A DNA stretch of 64,000 bases from Microbulbifer sp. YPW16 (lineage in GTDB: Bacteria > Pseudomonadota > Gammaproteobacteria > Pseudomonadales > Cellvibrionaceae). This document shows positions 1 to 8,075 of this stretch, piece after piece. Numbering within the stretch: position 1 is the first letter of the stretch; each line of letters opens with the position of its first letter. Below the pieces are notes generated by a model. It saw nothing but the letters and a program-made list of their open reading frames with translations. It was not told the origin of the DNA and did not search any database. Made by a program: the position numbers and the translations under genes. Where the stretch lies: assembly GCF_021290385.1 (NCBI RefSeq), contig NZ_CP089928.1:2650501-2714500 (forward strand), read 5' to 3'.

Positions 1-1
1 G

Positions 2-35
2 GCCAGCGGCCGTCCCTACGGGAACGGCCGCTGGC
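2..35. terminator. GC-rich hairpin before the first gene
   Basis: A perfect 12-bp inverted repeat (GCCAGCGGCCGT at 2-13, ACGGCCGCTGGC at 24-35) encloses a 10-nt loop. No T-run follows, so this is either the terminator of a gene outside the window or an attenuator in the leader of the TonB receptor that starts at 56. Confidence 0.5.
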
Positions 36-55
36 TGCTTCAAGGAAAAAGATAA

Positions 56-2284
56 ATGAGCAGAGTAATTACCCCGACCCTACTCGCGAGTGCCATTGCG
101 GCCACGGTTCCGGCAGCGTTCGCCCAGGACACTGAAGGCAAGCGCCTGGAAGAGGTCACGGTGACTGCGCAGAAGCGCGCGGAGAGCCTGCAGGACGTGC
201 CCATCTCCGTGGCGGCGCTGTCCGGGGAGCGTTTCGACAGCATCTTCTCCGCCGGCGACGATATCCTCGCGCTGGCGGCGCGGGTGCCCAACCTGTACGC
301 GGAATCCTCCAACGGCCGCGCCGCACCGCGCTTCTATATCCGCGGCCTGGGTAACTCCGACTTCGACCTGGCCGCCTCGCAGCCGGTATCCATCATCTTC
401 GACGAGGTGGTGCAGGAAAACGTGGTGCTGAAGAGCTTCCCCATCTTCGACGTGGAGCAGGTGGAAGTGGTGCGCGGCCCGCAGGGCACCCTGTTCGGGC
501 GCAACACCACCGCCGGTATCGTCAAGTTCGACAGCCGCAAGCCCACCTGGGAGACCGGGGGATATACGAAGGTAGCCGCCGGTGGGCTGGGTACTGCGAA
601 TATAGAAGGCGCCGTGGGTGGCAGCCTGGTGGACGACAAGCTGGCGGCACGGGTGTCGTTCCTGCGCCAGGAGCGCGGCGACTGGATCGACAATACCTAT
701 TCAGGTGGCCCCAGCGGCACCGGCGAGGAGGAGGCCATGGGCGGCTTCACCGAGCTGGCCGGCCGCGCCCAGCTGCTGTGGACCCCCACCGATGATTTCT
801 CCGCGCTGCTGAATGTGCACCAGCGTGACCTGGACGGCACCGCCAGCATCTTCCGCGCCAATATCCTCGAGCCGGGTGCCGAAGGCAAGCTGAGCGATAA
901 CTTCGACCGCGATTCCGTCTACTACAACCAGGGCGACAACAACCCGCAGCAATACGAGAGCGCCGGCTCCTCCCTGAAACTGGAGTGGGACCTGGGCGAC
1001 GTGATCCTCACCAGTATCTCCGCCTACGAGGGCGCCGACGGCCTCAGCAAGGGCGATATCGACGGCGGTGTGGCCGGCGACGGCCCCGGCTTTATTCCCT
1101 TCGATGCGGTCACCGAGGACCAGGCCGATGTCTCCCAGCTGACCCAGGAAGTGCGCCTGGCCAGCAATACCGCCAGCCCGCTGCAGTGGCAGGCCGGTGG
1201 CTTCTATTTTGATTCCGAGCTGGACGTCACCAGTATCGATGGTTTCTTCGGGGCCACCACCGTCAGCCACGGCAACGAGTCCTGGTCGCTGTTCGGCCAG
1301 ACCTCCTACGACTTCACCCCGGCACTCACCGGTACCCTGGGCCTGCGCTACACCTACGACGAGAAGACCCTGGTGGTTGGGCAGCAGAACGTGGACGGCT
1401 TCGCCCTGCTGATCGGCGCCGCCGCCGTGCAGGACTACGAGCCTGTCAGTATCGATGACAACCAGCTGAGCTGGGAGAGCAGCCTCAACTACCAGCTGGA
1501 TGACTTCTCCAGCCTGTATGTGCGCCTGGCGGAAGGTTTCCGCGCGCAGTCGATCCAGGCCCGCGACGTGGCCTTCGAGGGCAGCCCCTCGGTGGCGGAC
1601 TCCGAGACCATCACCTCCTTCGAGGTGGGCTACAAGGCCGACCTTCTGGAAAACACCCTGCGCCTGAACAGCTCGGTGTTCTACTACCAGATCGACGACA
1701 TCCAGCTGACCGCCGTCGGTGGTGGTGGCAACTTCAACCGCCTGCTGAACGCCGACAAAGGTGTGGGCCAGGGCTTTGAGGTGGACCTGGAGTGGGTGGC
1801 CACCGACAACCTGCTGGTCACCGCCGGTGCCGGTTTCGCCGATACCGAAATCCAGGATGCCGGGCTTACCACCGCGCCCTGCGGTTCCGGCCAGTGCACT
1901 GTCACCGACCCGCTGACCGCCGACGGCCTGGCGCTGATCGACGGCAACCCGTTCCAGTCCGCGCCGGAAACCATCTACAACTTCACCCTGCGCTACAGCC
2001 AGCCCGTGGGCACCACCGGCGAAGTGTTCTTTTACACCGACTGGGCCTACCAGGGGGAGACCAGCCTGGCGCTGTACGAGGCGAAGGAATACACCATCGA
2101 CGGCCAGTTCGAGGGCGGCCTGCGCGTTGGCTACACCAGCTTTGCCGGCGACTATGAAGTGGCCTTCTTCGGCCGCAACATCACCGACGAGGAGAACATC
2201 AAGGGACAGATCGACTTCAATAACCTGACCGGCTTCGTCAACGACCCGCGTATCCTGGGCGTGGAGTTTAATAAAAACTTCTAA
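56..2284 (+). CDS. TonB-dependent receptor, probably for purine nucleosides
   Basis: Outer-membrane active-uptake receptor of 742 aa. Residues 1-23 form a signal peptide ending AFA before Gln-Asp. A TonB box (EEVTVTAQ) lies at about 32-39, followed by a plug domain with the familiar VRGPQGTLFGRNTTAG stretch at about 137-152. The 22-strand barrel region ends in a C-terminal Phe, as expected for BAM insertion. There is no N-terminal STN signalling domain, so it should not signal to a sigma factor. The start is set by AAGGAAAA just upstream. It is followed after 118 bp by an exported adenosine deaminase and then a purine nucleoside permease-family lipoprotein, which suggests a nucleoside or nucleotide substrate. 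The family is certain; the substrate is inferred from neighbours only. Confidence 0.93.
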   Translation: MSRVITPTLLASAIAATVPAAFAQDTEGKRLEEVTVTAQKRAESLQDVPISVAALSGERFDSIFSAGDDILALAARVPNLYAESSNGRAAPRFYIRGLGNSDFDLAASQPVSIIFDEVVQENVVLKSFPIFDVEQVEVVRGPQGTLFGRNTTAGIVKFDSRKPTWETGGYTKVAAGGLGTANIEGAVGGSLVDDKLAARVSFLRQERGDWIDNTYSGGPSGTGEEEAMGGFTELAGRAQLLWTPTDDFSALLNVHQRDLDGTASIFRANILEPGAEGKLSDNFDRDSVYYNQGDNNPQQYESAGSSLKLEWDLGDVILTSISAYEGADGLSKGDIDGGVAGDGPGFIPFDAVTEDQADVSQLTQEVRLASNTASPLQWQAGGFYFDSELDVTSIDGFFGATTVSHGNESWSLFGQTSYDFTPALTGTLGLRYTYDEKTLVVGQQNVDGFALLIGAAAVQDYEPVSIDDNQLSWESSLNYQLDDFSSLYVRLAEGFRAQSIQARDVAFEGSPSVADSETITSFEVGYKADLLENTLRLNSSVFYYQIDDIQLTAVGGGGNFNRLLNADKGVGQGFEVDLEWVATDNLLVTAGAGFADTEIQDAGLTTAPCGSGQCTVTDPLTADGLALIDGNPFQSAPETIYNFTLRYSQPVGTTGEVFFYTDWAYQGETSLALYEAKEYTIDGQFEGGLRVGYTSFAGDYEVAFFGRNITDEENIKGQIDFNNLTGFVNDPRILGVEFNKNF

Positions 2285-2299
2285 CCCGGATATTGCGCC

Positions 2300-2341
2300 A
2301 GGGGCCACAATGACCGTGCCTGTGCAGTCATCGTGGCCCCT
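2300..2341. terminator. Intergenic stem-loop, TonB receptor/adenosine deaminase
   Basis: AGGGGCCAC (2300-2308) pairs with GTGGCCCCT (2333-2341), and inside it TGAC pairs with GTCA. There is no T-run. It may cause partial termination or stabilise the upstream mRNA, so that receptor and enzyme are made in different amounts from one operon. Confidence 0.45.
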
Positions 2342-2402
2342 ATGAAAGCGGGTAGCGGACCTGTAACTTGCGCGCCTACATAGGCAGATAAGAGAGATAC
2401 CC

Positions 2403-3881
2403 ATGACCAGCCTGAAGAGCAGCCGCAGTCACACCCTCTGTTCGCGGGTGGCGGGCCTGTTACTGGCACTAGTCGCAACGGCGGCCAGCGCCAGCGATGG
2501 CCAGTGGTTCGAGGAGTTCAAGGCAGAAGCCAGCGACGCCGATCTTTATCGCTTCCTGTATGCGCTGCCCAAGGGCGGCGACCTGCACAACCACCTCACC
2601 GGTTCCAACTTCAGTGAGTGGTGGTATGACCTGGCCACCGACCAGAAGCTGAACGGTGGCTACCAGTACTACACCCGGGTGCGCATCGATAACTGCGCCG
2701 GCTACGGCAGCAACATGTTCGGCATGGCGCCCTACCTGCTGTACTTCCGCAACCTGCAGGAATCCAGCTACCAGCAGCTGTCCGAGTGCGAAAAGGGCGA
2801 GTACAAGAAACTCGAGGCACTGGATCCGAAAGAGAAGGCCGCCTGGCTGGACAGCATCCGCCTGGACAAGGCGCACGAGGGCCGCGAGGAATTCTTCCAG
2901 ACCCACTGGCAGCGCCTCAATGAGCTGGGCCGCAACCCGCATATCAACGCCGAGATGCTGGTGCGCAACATGCAGGCCTTCGCCCGCGAGGGGCTCAGCT
3001 ACCTGGAGACCATGGAAGGCACGCGCTACTACCTGAAGCCCGATGGCAGCGACTATGCCCCCGACGCCGTGGCGGATATCTTCCGCGCGCGCCTGGCTGA
3101 GCCGGATGCCCGCGCCACGGACGTCACGGTACGCATGCAGTACTACCTGCTGCGCTTTACCGACAACGCCGAGCAGGACCTGGAGTGGATCTACAAATTC
3201 GTCGACCGCCACCGCGACCTGTTCGTGGGCATCAACTTTGTCGGCCGCGAGGACAACGACAAGGGGCACCCGCTGCGCTTCCTGCCCACCCTGCGCAAGA
3301 TGCGCCGCGAGATTCCCGCAATCCCGCTGGCCATCCATGCCGGCGAGGTGGACGAGCCCAACCAGCATGTGCGCGATACCCTGTTGCTGGGCGCCAGCCG
3401 CATCGGTCATGGCGTCAACCTCATCAGCGACCCGGACACCATGCTGCTGATGCGCAACAGTGACCACCTGGTGGAAATCAACCTGATCAGTAACCTGCTG
3501 CTGGAGTACGTGGACGATTACAGCCAGCACCCGTTTCCCGAGTACCTGCGCACCGGTATCCCGGTCGCCCTGTCCACCGATGACCGCGGCATGTGGGATT
3601 CCAACATGACCGATGAATACTTTGTCGCGGTCAAGGAGTTCAACCTGTCCTGGGAAGAGCTGGTGTCACTGGGGCGCAACTCGCTCAAGCATGCCTTTGT
3701 CGACAAAGAGACCCGGCAGCAGCTGCTGCGCGACTACGAGCTGCGCGTCGATGCCTTCCGCAAGCGCCTCGAGCATCGTGGTACCGCAGTGCTCGGTGAC
3801 GTGGTGCCCCGCAGCCACGGCTTTACCTGCGAACATTATGGCCTGTGCGAGTTCACCACACCGGTCACCGCCGCCAACTGA
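2403..3881 (+). CDS. Exported adenosine deaminase-family enzyme
   Basis: Metal-dependent deaminase that would convert adenosine to inosine (the ADGF/CECR1-like branch is possible). It is 492 aa with an N-terminal signal peptide ending near ATAASAS (about residue 31), so it acts in the periplasm or outside. Family motifs are intact: PKGGDLHNHLTG with metal ligands H62 and H64, IHAGE near 312-316 with the catalytic Glu, RIGHGVNL near 334-341, and STDDRG near 389-394 with the metal-binding Asp. The about 120-residue insertion between the first HxH motif and the barrel, with several Cys, is longer than in cytosolic Add. Gene order (receptor, deaminase, nucleoside permease-family lipoprotein) fits extracellular purine scavenging. 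The start is chosen at the ATG after GAGAGATA. Confidence 0.9.
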   Translation: MTSLKSSRSHTLCSRVAGLLLALVATAASASDGQWFEEFKAEASDADLYRFLYALPKGGDLHNHLTGSNFSEWWYDLATDQKLNGGYQYYTRVRIDNCAGYGSNMFGMAPYLLYFRNLQESSYQQLSECEKGEYKKLEALDPKEKAAWLDSIRLDKAHEGREEFFQTHWQRLNELGRNPHINAEMLVRNMQAFAREGLSYLETMEGTRYYLKPDGSDYAPDAVADIFRARLAEPDARATDVTVRMQYYLLRFTDNAEQDLEWIYKFVDRHRDLFVGINFVGREDNDKGHPLRFLPTLRKMRREIPAIPLAIHAGEVDEPNQHVRDTLLLGASRIGHGVNLISDPDTMLLMRNSDHLVEINLISNLLLEYVDDYSQHPFPEYLRTGIPVALSTDDRGMWDSNMTDEYFVAVKEFNLSWEELVSLGRNSLKHAFVDKETRQQLLRDYELRVDAFRKRLEHRGTAVLGDVVPRSHGFTCEHYGLCEFTTPVTAAN

Positions 3882-3945
3882 ACTGCTGAACCGAGAGCCC
3901 CATATGCATCCTGACGATGGACTGCAACAACGAGAAGAGAAAAAG

Positions 3946-5118
3946 ATGTTGAAAAACTTTTCCCCGGCCCGCCTTGCCCACGCGGCGATCCGCTCCCCCC
4001 TGGTACTGATCCCGCTGCTGCTGGGCCTGCTGTTCCTGGCCGCCTGCGAACAGCGCGATGCCGGGGCCGTCGCCGGCGCGCAGGAACCCATCCCGGTCAA
4101 GGTGGTGGTGATCAATATGTTCGAGATCGGCGAGGACCAGGGCGATACCGCCGGTGAATTCCAGCTGTGGAAAGAGCGCCAGCAACTGACCCAGCGCTTC
4201 CCCTTCCCGCAGTCGCACCACGACCTGTACCTGAACCCGGAAACCGGCGTGCTGGGCATGGTGACCGGCATGGGCACCAACAAGTCCGCGTCGGCGGTAA
4301 TGGCGCTGGGCCTGGACCCGCGCTTCGACCTCAGCAAGGCCTACTGGCTGGTGGCCGGCATTTCCGGCTTCGACCCGGCCGACGGTTCCATCGGCTCCGC
4401 CGCCTGGGCCGAGTGGCTGGTGGACGGCGACCTGATGCACGAGATCGACAGCCGCGAAATCCCCGAAGACTGGAGCACCGGCATCTTCCCGCTGTTCAGC
4501 AAGGGCCCCTACCCGGAAAAGCGCCCGCCCAACCAGGGCGAGGTATTCCAGATCAACGGTGATCTCACCGAGTGGGCCTACCAGCTGACCAGGGACACGG
4601 AGCTGAGCGACGATCCCACCATCGCCGAGAACCGCGAGCACCTGGAAGGGTACCCCAATGCCCAGCGCAAGCCGTTCGTCATGAAAGGGGACAACCTGGC
4701 CGGCATGACCTTCTGGCACGGCGAGCACCTGAACCAGTGGGCAAACAAGTGGGTGGACTACTGGACCGAGGGGCAGGGCAGTTTCGTCTCCTCCGCCATG
4801 GAAGACACCGGCACCGCCCAGAGCCTGTTCTACCTGGACCGCGCCGGCAAGGCCGACTACGACCGCCTGATGGTCCTGCGCACCGCCAGCAACTTCACCG
4901 TACCGCACCCGGGCATGACCGCCGCCGAGAGCCTGCTGAGCGAGGGCGAAGACTACGCCGGCCTGGCCATCGCACTGGAAAGCGCCTACCGCGTGGGCAG
5001 CCGCGTGGTGAACACCCTGGTGGATAACTGGGATGTCTATGCGGAGCAGATGCCGTATGAATCGGCAACTGATAGCGATAGAAACGACAGTAAAATGAAA
5101 GCTGAAAAAGCTGAATAA
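3946..5118 (+). CDS. Purine nucleoside permease (NUP)-family lipoprotein
   Basis: Belongs to the purine nucleoside permease family (known from Candida NUP; bacterial members look like exported nucleoside phosphorylase-fold proteins). The N-terminus has a hydrophobic segment ending in lipobox LAAC, so it is probably a lipoprotein facing the periplasm. The core shows family stretches: IPVKVVVINMFEIGED, MVTGMGTNKSASAVMALGLDP, and YWLVAGISGFDP. The ATG at 3946 follows GAGAAGAGAAAAAG; an in-frame ATG at 3904 would add 14 charged residues before the signal peptide and is less likely. It lies 64 bp after the deaminase and is almost certainly co-transcribed with it. It may bind or phosphorolyse inosine produced upstream; true transport activity is doubtful because there is no membrane bundle. 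Confidence 0.85.
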   Translation: MLKNFSPARLAHAAIRSPLVLIPLLLGLLFLAACEQRDAGAVAGAQEPIPVKVVVINMFEIGEDQGDTAGEFQLWKERQQLTQRFPFPQSHHDLYLNPETGVLGMVTGMGTNKSASAVMALGLDPRFDLSKAYWLVAGISGFDPADGSIGSAAWAEWLVDGDLMHEIDSREIPEDWSTGIFPLFSKGPYPEKRPPNQGEVFQINGDLTEWAYQLTRDTELSDDPTIAENREHLEGYPNAQRKPFVMKGDNLAGMTFWHGEHLNQWANKWVDYWTEGQGSFVSSAMEDTGTAQSLFYLDRAGKADYDRLMVLRTASNFTVPHPGMTAAESLLSEGEDYAGLAIALESAYRVGSRVVNTLVDNWDVYAEQMPYESATDSDRNDSKMKAEKAE

Positions 5119-5183
5119 AAAATACTGTTAACTAAACAGAGAGCACGAAAAGCTTTCTGTGAATAGGTTTCCTGGCCAGAAAA

Positions 5184-6068
5184 CTACTCCCCCGGATTGG
5201 TGATTACCATCCGGGGGGCCTCATTTATATAGTCAGATGCCCACTGATTCGGATTTGGAATCGGGTAAGCCATAAAGCTAAACTGAAGCTCAACAAAAGG
5301 ATGGGTATGATTATCAAATGGCGGTAGGCCAATCGCTTCTCTCTGCTTGGTGAGACTGTCGTAAATTTCTTTCGCAGAAGAGGAAATATTCATTTTCTCT
5401 GACTCACTGAGCGAAACTCCGCTTCTATGGAGTTCATGCAGACTCACTAGAATCCCCTCCGGATCCCCTCGCATAGCGGCAACTTCAGCGTAGACAAGCA
5501 TTGACTTGAGATTGACCAATCTATCAACTTCTTCCAAGTCTCCGGACCAGAGATTTGTACGGAAGATAGAGACCATTTCGGTCAGTGGTTCAGTCGGCCC
5601 ATAAGCAGCAGATATGAGTCGGGCTTGTATCGCTTCTTCTTCGTAACCTTCCCTGTCAAGGGTGTCCGCCCAAAGATCCATTGCGATCAAATCTCCCTGA
5701 TTCGCGAGCTTCCAGAGAGTGTCTCGGTCATAACTCAAGTAGAGGCCCAGCTCTTCTTCGCTGAAATAGCCCCTTTTTCTCTTCCACTTCTGAGAGTCAG
5801 CTTCGAGCGATGATAACTCCTGAGAGCCAAGAATTTGGAAAGAAGGAGATCTCCTTTCCCCAGTATTCTTGTTACCCGGAGAAGGTGTGATTTCAGAAGA
5901 GGAGTTGATGTCGTCGGCTGCGGCTACTCTTTCAGGGTGACTATGCAGGTTGAATCGCTTTAAATAAGCAACGCTAATAGTGAATAGCAGCGCCAAAAGA
6001 AAAGCTAAAGTTGATAAATAGAGTACGTAATGATGTTTCCTGAGTAATTTGATTCTGTTTAAGAACAT
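5184..6068 (-). CDS. Hypothetical single-pass membrane protein, possibly TPR/Sel1-like
   Basis: Not recognised. The 294-aa product has a basic N-terminus, one membrane helix at about residues 15-35, and a soluble periplasmic part. Residues about 115-230 are helical with alternating small and acidic residues (GDLIAMDLWADTLDREGYEEE, then AEVAAMRGDPEGILVSLHEL), which recalls degenerate TPR/Sel1 repeats; this is a guess from pattern. The gene is clearly AT-richer than the operon it converges on (65 bp from its stop) and, with the two genes upstream on the same strand, looks acquired. Its start is the ATG at 6066-6068, with AAGG-like bases just before it. Confidence 0.6.
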   Translation of the reverse strand: MFLNRIKLLRKHHYVLYLSTLAFLLALLFTISVAYLKRFNLHSHPERVAAADDINSSSEITPSPGNKNTGERRSPSFQILGSQELSSLEADSQKWKRKRGYFSEEELGLYLSYDRDTLWKLANQGDLIAMDLWADTLDREGYEEEAIQARLISAAYGPTEPLTEMVSIFRTNLWSGDLEEVDRLVNLKSMLVYAEVAAMRGDPEGILVSLHELHRSGVSLSESEKMNISSSAKEIYDSLTKQREAIGLPPFDNHTHPFVELQFSFMAYPIPNPNQWASDYINEAPRMVITNPGE

Positions 6069-6166
6069 GGCCTTCCTGGCTCGTCTCTATCTAGCATAAT
6101 TAGAAAGGGTTTATATATGCGACTACTAAATCGACCCGAGTTTCGATCTCCCTGACATTGGGTGTA

Positions 6167-6436
6167 TTAATCCAGGCTTGATAGCTGAGCACGCAAATTA
6201 AACCCAAGTGTTATAAGATGTATTACCGCATTAAAATAGCGGAAGAAGTTGTCCTCAGACTTGAAAACTGCACTATTTGCTATGTAGTGGTCAATTATTG
6301 CCCAGCTGATCACCGTTACTATCCATAGGGTAATAAATAGGTGATATCTCTTTTTTCTGCCAGTTTGAGTTTTACTTGATTCGTTCTCGGCTTTGCCTGT
6401 GGAAAAGTTTTCGAAATCAATTCTCTGATCGCTCAA
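6167..6436 (-). CDS. Small two-helix membrane protein, unknown
   Basis: An 89-aa protein with a polar N-terminal third rich in Asn, Ser and Lys, then a strong membrane helix (about residues 31-50) and a weaker hydrophobic segment near 68-82. No family recognised. It starts 18 bp after the stop of the Cys-rich exported protein upstream on the same strand (7039-6455), so the two are probably translated from one mRNA. AT-rich codon use matches its neighbours rather than the GC-rich backbone. Confidence 0.5.
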   Translation of the reverse strand: MSDQRIDFENFSTGKAENESSKTQTGRKKRYHLFITLWIVTVISWAIIDHYIANSAVFKSEDNFFRYFNAVIHLITLGFNLRAQLSSLD

Positions 6437-6454
6437 TTTACTATCCCTCAGTGA

Positions 6455-7039
6455 TTACTTGCATCTTTCAGAGGCAAGTTTAGCTTGTTGTTTGCACCAG
6501 CCAGCAGCTTTTTCATATAGTGCCGTGCAGAATGCTGCAGCTCCGACTCCTGATGTTGTCTCTGCGCTACCAACAAAGGCTTTTGGTAGTCTCCCGGATG
6601 CACCGACACCAAATTGGATGAAAGGGTAAAGGCACAAACCAGTACCATATACCTTATACGTCCTTTTACAATTACTTTCAGCCTTTCTATATTTGTTTAT
6701 ACACTCCTCCTTGCTGTCTTTCTTATTGTTTTGTTTATCCTTGTTCCCAGGATACGCTGGTCGTGACGGTGGCCTGGGGAAGGGAGCTGTCGGCCCGGCG
6801 GGAGGGGAGTAGATTGGCGGTGCATAGTCAGGTAACGGACGACCGGTAACATCGATACACTCCAAAATCTTCGGCGGAGCACATTTATGATTATTGGCCA
6901 TTGATTCAGAAGGTAAGACGCTAATTGATAAAAGAATACAGGCGGCTGGTAGCAATCGGTATTTTTCGATAGATGTGGATGAGCTGTATATTATGAAATT
7001 CTTTAATTTACAAATAGAAAATATTTTGAAGTAAGACAT
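6455..7039 (-). CDS. Secreted Pro-rich, Cys-rich protein, unknown
   Basis: A 194-aa product. It has a long basic N-terminus, then a hydrophobic segment (about residues 29-44) ending SESMA, which looks like a signal peptide; the true start may be downstream of the annotated one. The mature part begins with a CAPPKILEC segment, then a proline-rich spacer of about 35 residues, a Lys/Asn-rich hinge and a C-terminal region with six Cys, including GWCKQQAKLASERC. The even number of Cys suggests disulfides in the periplasm or outside. A spacer followed by a compact disulfide domain is seen in secreted toxins and in structural surface proteins; neither can be asserted. Confidence 0.5.
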   Translation of the reverse strand: MSYFKIFSICKLKNFIIYSSSTSIEKYRLLPAACILLSISVLPSESMANNHKCAPPKILECIDVTGRPLPDYAPPIYSPPAGPTAPFPRPPSRPAYPGNKDKQNNKKDSKEECINKYRKAESNCKRTYKVYGTGLCLYPFIQFGVGASGRLPKAFVGSAETTSGVGAAAFCTALYEKAAGWCKQQAKLASERCK

Positions 7040-8075
7040 GTAGCATCCTTGCTTAAGTTATTACTAGTAGATACCTCCGTTGTCAGTTGGAAATTATCAA
7101 TCGGAATTTGTGTCGACAATGCTTGCAAACCGTTTTAGTTAAAACTTGGCGCGAAAAATTTGAGCTTTTACCTTACTAGAAAATTCTTTTCTTCGTTTAA
7201 GATAATTATAAATTTATATTGGAGATAACTTTAATTTTTCAGGTTATTGGTGGGATATTATCGGTGGACGCCAAGAGGATTCTATGAAAGTTAATCTTGA
7301 ACTTTTAACTAGGGGCTGTTCCGGATGTATGCGCTGCGGCTTTTGCCATTTCTTTGCCCAGCAGATCCCGAACAGGTTTCTAGATTAATATTGCTCGCTT
7401 ATCGAGAGAATTATTTGGCCTGTAGTTCCCTAGCAGATCAATAATTTATCAAAGCTACTCTAGGGCACACGTATGAGTGGCTATTGGTATTCAGCATACA
7501 GCTCGTAGTACTCAGCAAAGAACCCGGGTACGCGCCTTCAATCAGTTACTTCCACACAATATAACTACGCTCGACTTTGTCCCCTGGTCAAATTTTGGGC
7601 GGTGGAAAATGTTGATAGCAGAGCGGTGAGGTCTTTTTTTGTTCATTCGCTCGTGTAGCCATGCAGGTGTACTTTTCGTGGGGCACACGCAAATCGTTGT
7701 TTTTTCACACGTTTTTTTCGGGGCCAGTAACCATGCGGTTCCGGCGGGATACTCAAAACTTATTCACAGATCTATCCCAAGAATGTGTTAGTAACCGGAA
7801 TTTAATCATTGCCCTGTCGAGGAGTTGGTCCAAAAACAGTGCAGTGAGTACTTGCTGACCCTGCTTGCGGCAGCAAGGCTCGAATCGCCGGGTGTGAATA
7901 AATTGGCAAGGCGTGCATCGCAGTGCAAGTTGGCGGGGCCGAAACCGGGTTGGCAGGTTGTTCGACGGGGCGGGCCAGGCTTTTTAAACACAAGCCGGCG
8001 CCGGCTGTGGGAAAGTCGCCGGCCTGTGGCCGGCGGGGGTGAAGAGTATCTGTCGGTGGCAGCCGCAGGCCAGGG
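7040..8075. other. Gene-poor AT-rich stretch of about 1 kb
   Basis: I see no convincing gene. Open frames here are short, lack ribosome sites and change frame. The left part is AT-rich, and composition returns to the GC-rich backbone from about 7,850. It contains a 60-bp unit bounded by imperfect 11-bp inverted repeats (7316-7326 and 7365-7375) and, at the right end, a hairpin serving the lyase gene. The abrupt change in base composition suggests the border of an acquired segment. Confidence 0.4.
8017..8035 (-). terminator. Hairpin after the exported lyase gene
   Basis: CGCCGGCC and GGCCGGCG form a perfect 8-bp stem with a 3-nt loop, 41 nt beyond the stop codon at 8076 of the leftward lyase gene. 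The following bases on that strand (GACTTTCC) give only a weak T-run. Confidence 0.5.

Noticed and set aside
701..2404. 567-codon minus-strand open frame
   Set aside because: Antisense of the first TonB receptor; biased composition and no motifs.
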